The position numbers and the translations under genes were made by a program. The notes beneath the pieces were generated by a model that ran no database searches, was not told the origin of the DNA, and worked only from the letters and a program-made list of their open reading frames with translations. Below, piece by piece: positions 8,430-13,969 of a stretch of 13,969 nt of DNA; position 1 is the first letter of the stretch; each line of letters begins with the position of its first letter. The stretch covers positions 1-13,969 of the forward strand of contig MFDZ01000057.1 of the NCBI GenBank assembly GCA_001777455.1. Direction: 5' to 3'. This DNA comes from Candidatus Daviesbacteria bacterium RIFCSPLOWO2_02_FULL_41_8. GTDB taxonomy: Bacteria; Patescibacteriota; Microgenomatia; Daviesbacterales; UBA10151.

Positions 8430-9881
8430 ATGGCTAAAAAAGTTCACTTTTTAGGGATAGGTGGAAGCGGGGCATCCGGGGCAGCTGCTATTGCAAAGGC
8501 TCAGGGCTTTGAAGTAACCGGCTGTGACCTGAATCCTCATAATGAATTCACAACCAGCTTTAAACCAGACCAACTCTTAACCGACCATAGCCCCAACCAC
8601 CTCTACTGTCATCTCGATTCCTCTCTATGTCATCCTGAACAAAGTGAAGGATCTCTTGCGAATGCAAGACCCACATCCGTGGGAGATTCTTCGCTAGTCG
8701 CTCAGAATGACAAGAGTTTAGCTTCCCACTCGTCAAGTGGGAACGTAGATATTCTGGCAGTAACTCCGGCTATTTTTTCGCTTGATCCAAACAATCCCGA
8801 GCTTTTGGCCGCCAAAGAAAAGGACATTCCAATCATGACATGGCAGGAATTTGTTGGCCAGTATCTAGCTATCGAAAAGCTTGTGATTGCTGTTTGCGGT
8901 ACCCACGGCAAAACCACCACCACAGCCATGATCGCAGAGCTTCTGGAAGATGCCGGACTTGATCCCACAGTTCTGCTTGGAGCTATCATCCCAAAATGGG
9001 GAACAAACTTCCGCCTACCAAAACAAAAACATGACGGCCGTCAGTATTTTGTCGTGGAAGCTGATGAGTTCAATGACAACTTTTTACCAACCAAAGCTGA
9101 CATCTCGATAGTTACTAATATTGAAATGGACCACCCGGAATATTTTAAGGATTTTGAAGCCGTGAAGGAAAGCTTTAAAAAGTTTTTACTCCAAACCAAA
9201 CAAACTGTGGTAGCCAACCTGACTGATCCCGGAGCCGCCGAGGTGGTCAAAGTAGTGATGAAAGATCCTGTCAAACCGGGCACGTCTCTGCAATTTCTGG
9301 ATTATTCCAGAAACGAATTAGGAGTTGAATTACAAATTCCAGGTGAGTTTAACAGATTGAATGCCAAAGCCGCCATGCAAGTCGGCCTTCTACTGGGAAT
9401 AGAGCCACAGGTTATAAAACAAAGCTTACAAAACTTCACCGGAACCAGTAAAAGGTTTGAATATATCGGGGAATATGGCGGTGCCAAGGTTTATTCCGAT
9501 TTTGGTCATCACCCAACAGAAATAGAAAAAACTATGGAAGCTGTCCGGGAAAAGTTCCCCAAAGAGCGCATTTTACTGGTTTACCAACCGCATATGTTTT
9601 CCAGAACAAAAGCACTTTTTGACGATTTTGTCAGGGTATTTCAGAAGGTGTCGGCTGAGAGAACTTTTATCCTGGATATTTATCCCTCCCGGGAGGTAGA
9701 TACAGGATTAGTAACCAGCAAACAACTCGTGGACACCATCCAGAAACCCAATGTGTCATACTTAGGACCAGTTGCAGAAGCATTGGAAAAAATTAAGCCG
9801 GAAATTAAACCTGGGGATATTGTCTTTTTCATGAGCGCCGGGGATACAGATAAATTAGCCCGGGGATTAGTCAGCTCCTAA
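8430..9881 (+). CDS. murC: UDP-N-acetylmuramate--L-alanine ligase
   Basis: MurC joins L-Ala to UDP-MurNAc with ATP, the first peptide step of peptidoglycan synthesis, in the cytoplasm. It is 483 residues. The N-terminal Rossmann domain starts VHFLGIGGSGASG (5-17). The ATP-binding loop is VCGTHGKTTTT (155-165), and the central domain has VVEADEFNDNFLP (208-220) and NIEMDHPEYF (230-239). The C-terminal domain has YSDFGHHPTEIEKTM, the family GHHPxE motif, then VYQPHMFSRT and FFMSAGDTD. Residues about 58-105, between the N-terminal strand-turn and DILAVTPAIF, are repeat-derived and have no counterpart in the compact family loop. The 3' end overlaps the convergent murL-murD gene by 15 nt. Mpl is a related alternative, but the length, N-terminal GGSGASG and lack of other amino-acid ligase candidates favour MurC. 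Confidence 0.92.
   Translation: MAKKVHFLGIGGSGASGAAAIAKAQGFEVTGCDLNPHNEFTTSFKPDQLLTDHSPNHLYCHLDSSLCHPEQSEGSLANARPTSVGDSSLVAQNDKSLASHSSSGNVDILAVTPAIFSLDPNNPELLAAKEKDIPIMTWQEFVGQYLAIEKLVIAVCGTHGKTTTTAMIAELLEDAGLDPTVLLGAIIPKWGTNFRLPKQKHDGRQYFVVEADEFNDNFLPTKADISIVTNIEMDHPEYFKDFEAVKESFKKFLLQTKQTVVANLTDPGAAEVVKVVMKDPVKPGTSLQFLDYSRNELGVELQIPGEFNRLNAKAAMQVGLLLGIEPQVIKQSLQNFTGTSKRFEYIGEYGGAKVYSDFGHHPTEIEKTMEAVREKFPKERILLVYQPHMFSRTKALFDDFVRVFQKVSAERTFILDIYPSREVDTGLVTSKQLVDTIQKPNVSYLGPVAEALEKIKPEIKPGDIVFFMSAGDTDKLARGLVSS
8629..8711. repeat. Palindromic repeat in frame within murC
   Basis: The arms are GTCATCCTGA...GAAGGATCTC (8629-8655) and GAGATTCTTCG...TCAGAATGAC (8683-8711), a long imperfect inverted repeat. 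Two small hairpins lie between: CTTGC/GCAAG (about 8655-8668) and CCCAC/GTGGG (about 8670-8683). It encodes residues about 67-94, ending AQNDK. A shorter GTCATCTCGA at about 8608-8617 may be a degraded extra end. Confidence 0.85.
8723..8743. repeat. Small hairpin repeat in murC, next to the larger palindrome
   Basis: TTCCCACT (8723-8730), a 5-nt loop, then AGTGGGAA (8736-8743): a perfect 8-bp stem starting 12 nt after the larger palindrome. It encodes part of the Ser-rich stretch SHSSSGN. The two may be one composite insertion or two successive events. Confidence 0.65.
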
Positions 9882-12386
9882 TTTTTTAACCCATTCCTTA
9901 AACTGATTTCCCCGGTCTTCGTAGTCTCTGAACAAATTAAAACTGGTTGAGGCAGGGGAGAGGAGAACGATTTTACCCGGAGCGGTATGTTTAAACGCAA
10001 GTTCAACTGCTTCTTTCATGCTTTCAGTATTAAATTTCTTAATTTTCAATTTTAAATTTTCCATTTTCAATTCAAGTGCTTCCCAGATCTTTATACCAGT
10101 TTCCGGAAAAAGTATCAGAGTTTTAATTCCAGATTTAGCAATAGCTTCCCCCAAAACAGAATAGTCTAAGCCTCTATCGTATCCACCGGCAATTAAGGTT
10201 TCTACGTTTTTACCCAACGCAGAAAGTGCCTCTGCTGTCGCCTGCGGAATAGTAGAAAGCGAATCATTGTAGAACCTGATTCCTTTAGTTTCGGCAACAA
10301 ACTCCAATCTGTGCGGGAGCGGCCTAAAATTTATTATTGCTTCTTCTATTTTATTATCGGCAACTTTAAATAATCTTCCTATAATAACCGCCGGCACGGT
10401 ATTTAATAAATTAAACTCACCCAGAAGGGGAATTGTGTCCTTGTGGACTAAATCAGAAACCATTTGTTTGTCCTTACTGGAAAATGGGATTTTATTAGCT
10501 TTACTTTGCTCGGCGATGTACCGAAGTTCCGGAATATCCTGGTTATAAATTAGGTAATCTTTTTTTGTTTGAAATTTAGCAATATTAGTTTTTGCCTCTT
10601 TATATGAAAAAAAGTCACCGTGGTGATCTAAATGTTCTGCATACAGATTAGTAATTACCGCGATGTGTGGACTTTTACTCAAATCTTCCAACTGAAAAGA
10701 TGAGAGTTCATAAACCACAATAGAATCCTCGTTAAGCTGATCCAATAGTTCTAAAGCCGGCTTGCCGATGTTTCCCACCAAATGTACGTCCAGTCCGCCT
10801 TTTTTTAAAACTTCATAGATCAAAGAGGCTGTGGTGCTTTTACCCTTAGTACCGGTTACCCCAATAATTTTGCCACTAAATTTAGCAAAAAAGATCTGCG
10901 TGGCAGAAGATATTGTTTTTCCCAAAAGCTGAGCCTCTTTTATTTCCGGAAGATAGGGAACACCGGGGGATTTTATAATCAAATCATAATCTTTTATTTT
11001 TTTTAAATAATCTTCACCGTCGCTTTGATCGGCAATGCCAACCTCCATATCCGGATTGTGTTTCTTAAAATAATCCAGAGTAGATTTTCCTTCCCTCCCA
11101 AATCCTAAAATCAATGTTTTTTGAAAGGACTCCAGAATTTTGGAGATTTGCTGCCCGTCTTTTTTTGCCTTTTTAATTCCTAAAGAAATTGCAGTTTTGA
11201 TCTCCAAAACTGTGGCCACACACTCAAACGGCTTCACTATATCGTTTTCGCGAAGCAAGCTACGAATAACCGGTATTATTTTCTCGTCTTCCAGTAAATC
11301 TTTCCCAAATATATCTGCAGTTTTGCTTCCCAGAAAGGGGTAGAGGAGAAGATAGGTAGATACACATTTTGGGCACTTGCCACACCAGACACCTTGTTTT
11401 GACCCGCGGTTGCAGCTTCTGAAAAGTCTGTGGTATTTTTCCATCTTAGAAAAAAGTTCAGATATTTGTAGCTCACCCAAAGGCCGCAGGAAACTAAAAT
11501 AATTGCTGGAGGCAGATAGATAATTCCCGGAATAATCCCTAAAATCTTGCTCAAATTCGCTCGTTTTGGAATATTGGTGGTTAATCTCCTGGCCCATCCA
11601 TTTCACATTTCCTTCATTAGAGCTGGCTTCATTGGAAACCACCAGATTTTTAAAGTCATATAAAACTCCAACAAAAGTGGACAGAAATGCCAAGTATGCA
11701 GAAAAGGGCGTATGGCCATTTAAGTAACCTTGTTTATTAAGTCCAATTAGTTTCGGGTCTATTGTTCTTTTTATTATAATCGGCTTTTTGCAACCTCCAA
11801 CTTCGGCAATTTTGATTGCAGACTCAGTCGGATTTAAAATTAAACAGTTTAATTCTTTTCCTTTTTGACTAATAGATTCCAACGTCACAGCCGAATCTTT
11901 ACCTCCACCCACTAAAACCAAATCCCGATCTTTCAGGTCTCCGTTATACTTGTCATTCTGAGGAGTCTCCGACGAAGAATCTCTCAACTTGTTTGAGACA
12001 AACTTAACAATGTCTTTCCGAGTAAAATCAATTTTATTTGTATAAAAGAACTCCCCCAAACCTTTAATAAGAAGATTCTTCCAAAACTTAATTTGTTCGT
12101 CATTCAGATTCCCGGCTTTAATAATAATCTCCAGCGGGCAGGCCGCTTTCCAATAACTTAACAGCTCAACCATCCCTAAGTTAAATACCAGATTTTGCAA
12201 CACTTCCGGCCCAATTTCATCCAATCTTGCCTTTGAAACATCCGGCAGGATAATTTCCGGATTAAATCTAACATCTGGAGTTAGAAGAAAGTCAAAAATT
12301 ATCTTTAGATTGCCATCCTCAGGCAAAATCTGAAACCCTTCATAAACCAACTGATTGTGTTTTTTCCGAAGCTCATTAAAATCCAT
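9867..12386 (-). CDS. MurL-MurD2 fusion: predicted L-Glu-adding ligase plus UDP-MurNAc-L-Ala-L-Glu epimerase
   Basis: This 839-residue protein joins two enzymes. Residues 1 to about 415 resemble MurL, which uses ATP to epimerise the terminal L-Glu of UDP-MurNAc-L-Ala-L-Glu to D-Glu. Seen here are a PP-loop-like LVLVGGGKDSAVTLE (156-170), GHTPFSAYLAFL (224-235), SNEASSNEGN (251-260), QYSKTSEFEQDF (271-282), FLRPLGELQI (299-308) and cysteines C325, C335, C338, C341 in SCN...WCGKCPKC. Residues about 421-839 are a complete MurD: Rossmann start TLILGFGREGKST (424-436), ATP loop GVTGTKGKSTTA (509-520), GEFNLLN (656-662), NDSLSTIPQAT (707-717) and PASTSFNLFRDYEDRGNQF (811-829). NDS[LI]STxP is MurD2-like rather than the NDSKATN of D-Glu-adding MurD. 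Two repeat-derived segments lie at about 130-145 and 771-785. MurL assignment is from recalled motifs and the MurD partner, and is less certain than the MurD half. Confidence 0.85.
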   Translation of the reverse strand: MDFNELRKKHNQLVYEGFQILPEDGNLKIIFDFLLTPDVRFNPEIILPDVSKARLDEIGPEVLQNLVFNLGMVELLSYWKAACPLEIIIKAGNLNDEQIKFWKNLLIKGLGEFFYTNKIDFTRKDIVKFVSNKLRDSSSETPQNDKYNGDLKDRDLVLVGGGKDSAVTLESISQKGKELNCLILNPTESAIKIAEVGGCKKPIIIKRTIDPKLIGLNKQGYLNGHTPFSAYLAFLSTFVGVLYDFKNLVVSNEASSNEGNVKWMGQEINHQYSKTSEFEQDFRDYSGNYLSASSNYFSFLRPLGELQISELFSKMEKYHRLFRSCNRGSKQGVWCGKCPKCVSTYLLLYPFLGSKTADIFGKDLLEDEKIIPVIRSLLRENDIVKPFECVATVLEIKTAISLGIKKAKKDGQQISKILESFQKTLILGFGREGKSTLDYFKKHNPDMEVGIADQSDGEDYLKKIKDYDLIIKSPGVPYLPEIKEAQLLGKTISSATQIFFAKFSGKIIGVTGTKGKSTTASLIYEVLKKGGLDVHLVGNIGKPALELLDQLNEDSIVVYELSSFQLEDLSKSPHIAVITNLYAEHLDHHGDFFSYKEAKTNIAKFQTKKDYLIYNQDIPELRYIAEQSKANKIPFSSKDKQMVSDLVHKDTIPLLGEFNLLNTVPAVIIGRLFKVADNKIEEAIINFRPLPHRLEFVAETKGIRFYNDSLSTIPQATAEALSALGKNVETLIAGGYDRGLDYSVLGEAIAKSGIKTLILFPETGIKIWEALELKMENLKLKIKKFNTESMKEAVELAFKHTAPGKIVLLSPASTSFNLFRDYEDRGNQFKEWVKKLGAD
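10033..10076. repeat. AT-rich AATTTTCAATTTT-type repeat in the MurD half of the fusion gene
   Basis: Units such as AATTTTCAATTTTAAATTTT and CATTTTCAATT follow each other. On the coding strand they encode the Lys/Leu/Glu stretch at residues about 771-785 (LELKMENLKL). It lies between the IWEAL helix and SMKEAVELA, where MurD proteins normally have a short loop. The composition matches the AT-rich repeat inside pilD. Confidence 0.65.
11952..12000. repeat. Palindromic repeat in frame within the MurL half of the fusion gene
   Basis: The plus strand reads GTCATTCTGAGGAGTC (11952-11967), then GACGAAGAATCTC, the same end type as the repeats in murC and the delta-prime gene. A small hairpin TCTCAA/TTGAGA (about 11982-11997) follows. 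On the coding strand it encodes residues about 130-145, RDSSSETPQND. The frame of the host gene is kept. It lies just before the LVLVGGGKDSA motif, between domains. Confidence 0.75.
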
Positions 12387-12394
12387 CGTGCCTT

Positions 12395-12450
12395 AAATTA
12401 TACCTTCTTGCGCACTTAGATGCTATTAGGCTCCTTTTAAGGTATAATTT
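12395..12450. promoter_or_regulatory. Mirror-image divergent promoters of murL-murD and alr
   Basis: A perfect 12-bp inverted repeat, AAATTATACCTT (12395-12406) and AAGGTATAATTT (12439-12450), contains both -10 boxes. TATAAT on the minus strand (12397-12402) lies 10 nt before the fusion-gene ATG. TATAAT on the plus strand (12443-12448) lies 13 nt before the alr ATG. The 32-nt centre has no clear -35 for either. The symmetry could be an operator for a dimeric regulator, or simply two copies of a favoured AAGGTATAAT promoter. Confidence 0.6.
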
Positions 12451-12461
12451 TAGCTTCAGAT

Positions 12462-13610
12462 ATGATTTACAAGATTTTAAATTTATTTAGGAAAAAATAC
12501 GTTACCTTAAACAAAATAGAGATTTTGCGGGATAATTTATTGCATAATTATCGCTATTTGACCTCGATGGAGAAGAAAATAAAAATTGCCCCGGTGGTAA
12601 AAAGCAACGGTTACGGCCACGGCATCACTAATATAGCCAAAATAGTTGACACATCGGATGTGTCAACTAAACCACCATTTCTTTGCGTCGATAGCTTATA
12701 TGAAGCCTACGAGCTATTGAAAGCAAAGATTAAAACTCCTGTTCTTATCACAGGCTACACTAATCCGGAAAATTTAAAGGTCAAAATATTGCCGTTTTCT
12801 TATGCTGTATTTACCCCGGATTTGGCTAAAGCTATAAACGATTATCAGCCGGAGGCAGGAGTTCACATTTTTGTAGATACCGGAATGAGAAGGGAAGGAA
12901 TCAGGATTGAAGAATTGCCGGAATTTTTAGAATCGCTTAAAAAATTACCTAATTTAAAAATTGAAGGCTTAATGTCACACTTGGCCTCATCTGAAAGTAG
13001 GCAGGATCCACTCTTTCTAAATCAAATCAACCAATTTAAAAAAGCCAAGGAAATCTGCCGGAAAGCTGGCATAAACCCAAAATGGTTTCATATCTCTGCC
13101 ACCGGCGGTATTATCAATCCCGAGACCCGCCCAATTATTGCCGAAGTTTCCAATTTGGCCCGGGCTGGTTTGGCTATGTACGGCTTTTCTTCCAGCACTT
13201 TTGACCATAATCTAAAACCGGCGCTTAAACTCACAACAAAAATTGTTCAGATTAAAAAAGTATTAAAAGGAGAAAAAATTGGCTACGACGGCACTCCCAC
13301 TGCCAAGAAAGATTTGATCATTGGAGTTTTGCCGATAGGATATTATGATGGAGTAGACCGCAGGTTATCCGGTAAGGGCATTTTTTTAGTGGATAATATT
13401 GAATGTCCTATTTTAGGAAAGGTCAGTATGAATATTAATATAATTGATATAAGTAATATCCTAAATCCAACAATAGGACAAGAAATAGTTGTATATTCAG
13501 AAAGTCCGGAAGATAGAAATTCGGTCGAAAACTGTGCCAAAATTTGCAAAACCATTCCTTATGATCTTTTGGTAAATCTGACCGAAACAACAAAAAGGGT
13601 AATTGTTTAA
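12462..13610 (+). CDS. alr: Alanine racemase
   Basis: Alr is a PLP enzyme that interconverts L- and D-Ala and supplies D-Ala for peptidoglycan. It is 382 residues, close to the family length. The PLP lysine is K47 in APVVKSNGYGHG (43-54). The barrel shows CVDSLYEAYELL (75-86), FVDTGMRREGI and GLMSHLASSE. The C-terminal domain has the catalytic Tyr275 in GYDGTPTA, then GYYDGVDRRLSGKG and GKVSMNINIIDIS, where most Alr have CMDM. Residues about 62-70 (VDTSDVSTK) come from a palindrome. ATG at 12462 is taken because an in-frame -10 box precedes it; it leaves about 12 residues before the conserved YVTLNK. It is followed after 3 nt by the hydrolase gene, so the two are co-transcribed. Confidence 0.92.
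   Translation: MIYKILNLFRKKYVTLNKIEILRDNLLHNYRYLTSMEKKIKIAPVVKSNGYGHGITNIAKIVDTSDVSTKPPFLCVDSLYEAYELLKAKIKTPVLITGYTNPENLKVKILPFSYAVFTPDLAKAINDYQPEAGVHIFVDTGMRREGIRIEELPEFLESLKKLPNLKIEGLMSHLASSESRQDPLFLNQINQFKKAKEICRKAGINPKWFHISATGGIINPETRPIIAEVSNLARAGLAMYGFSSSTFDHNLKPALKLTTKIVQIKKVLKGEKIGYDGTPTAKKDLIIGVLPIGYYDGVDRRLSGKGIFLVDNIECPILGKVSMNINIIDISNILNPTIGQEIVVYSESPEDRNSVENCAKICKTIPYDLLVNLTETTKRVIV
12643..12669. repeat. Near-perfect palindrome in frame within alr
   Basis: Thirteen-base arms (12643-12655 and 12657-12669, core GTTGACACATC/GATGTGTCAAC) flank a single base. The 27 nt are nine codons, residues about 62-70. The segment sits in a loop between the AKI helix and the FLCVDSLYEAYE strand, where Alr proteins usually have a few residues. 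It differs from the GTCATTC family. Confidence 0.85.
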
Positions 13611-13613
13611 ATT

Positions 13614-13969
13614 ATGTATTCCGATATTGGTGGACAAAATATTTATTACCAAAAAGTGGGGAGGGGTAAGAATTTAATCCTAATCCATGGCTGGGGAGAA
13701 AGTGTTTCGTCCTTTTGGCCTATCGTTGATCTATTGAAGGAAGATTTCACTCTTTGGTTAATCGACCTGCCGGGGTTTGGCAAAAGTGATTTGCCAAAAA
13801 GAACTTTTACAGCTCTAGATTTTGCTAAAATTATTGCTGGATTTATTAAGAAAAACAATATCGAAAAACCTACGGTTTTCGGTCACTCTTTTGGCGGAAA
13901 AGTTGCTATCCAGCTTGCTAAAACTTATCCTGATTTAATTGATAAATTAATTCTGGAAGGAAGCAGTGG
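13614..13969 (+). CDS. Alpha/beta hydrolase (partial, C-terminus outside window)
   Basis: The visible 118 residues are the N-terminal half of an alpha/beta-hydrolase-fold protein. LILIHGWGES (21-30) is the oxyanion-hole HGxG motif, LIDLPGFGKSDLP (49-61) is the loop after strand 4, and VFGHSFGGKVAIQLA (88-102) is the nucleophile elbow GxSxG with Ser92. The acid and His of the triad lie beyond the window. There is no signal peptide, so it is probably cytoplasmic. The ATG is 3 nt after the alr stop, giving a tight operon. Substrate cannot be read from the sequence. The cell-wall neighbourhood suggests a link to precursor metabolism, but this is only context. Confidence 0.88.
   Translation, partial: MYSDIGGQNIYYQKVGRGKNLILIHGWGESVSSFWPIVDLLKEDFTLWLIDLPGFGKSDLPKRTFTALDFAKIIAGFIKKNNIEKPTVFGHSFGGKVAIQLAKTYPDLIDKLILEGSS

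Noticed and set aside
8629..8711. The murC palindrome as an intrinsic terminator
   Set aside because: It lies inside an intact coding frame, has no T-tract after either arm, and the gene continues with all family motifs downstream.
11276..11554. Separate 92-residue minus-strand membrane-like protein
   Set aside because: It lies wholly inside the murL-murD gene in another frame, over the conserved Cys cluster.
9867..12386. The 839-residue gene as a sequencing-error join of two genes
   Set aside because: The junction (about residues 415-421) is in frame with no stop or start signals of its own, no Shine-Dalgarno sequence and no -10 box, and the two halves are functionally linked.

Overview
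The window looks like the chromosome of a Patescibacteria (Candidate Phyla Radiation) bacterium, probably of the Microgenomates type. This is inferred from gene content and style, not from a marker phylogeny. The clues are a compact type IV pilus locus, a short delta-prime-like clamp loader subunit directly before gyrB, CPR-style MurC and alanine racemase, near-zero intergenic spacing, and start codons placed 6-7 nt after a -10 box. TGA is used as a stop, which argues against the code-25 lineages (SR1, Gracilibacteria).

Layout. Bases 1-5226 on the minus strand hold a pilus operon in transcription order pilB, pilT, pilC, a type IV pilin, then pilD (cut by the window edge). From 5252 on the plus strand come a delta-prime-like gene, gyrB, a small unrecognised gene with a clear sigma70-type promoter, and murC. 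murC converges with and overlaps an 839-residue minus-strand gene. That gene appears to fuse a MurL-type UDP-MurNAc-L-Ala-L-Glu epimerase to a MurD2-type ligase. A 75-bp divergent promoter region with mirror-image -10 boxes separates it from alr, which is followed 3 bp later by an alpha/beta hydrolase cut by the window end.

How they work together. murC, murL-murD and alr form an early peptidoglycan-precursor block. MurC adds L-Ala to UDP-MurNAc, the MurD half is predicted to add L-Glu, the MurL half to epimerise it to D-Glu, and Alr supplies D-Ala. The pilus block gives an assembly ATPase, a retraction-type ATPase, a platform protein, a pilin and a prepilin peptidase.

The most striking feature is not a gene. 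At least five palindromic or inverted-repeat segments, plus two AT-rich AATTGAAA-type repeats, lie in frame inside protein genes (pilD, the delta-prime gene, gyrB, murC, twice in the murL-murD fusion, alr). They sit at surface-loop positions where the families normally have short linkers. Several share the end GTCATTC/GAATGAC, and three encode the same peptide QNDK. This resembles the Rickettsia palindromic elements and suggests a small repeat family that spreads through coding sequence in this genome.
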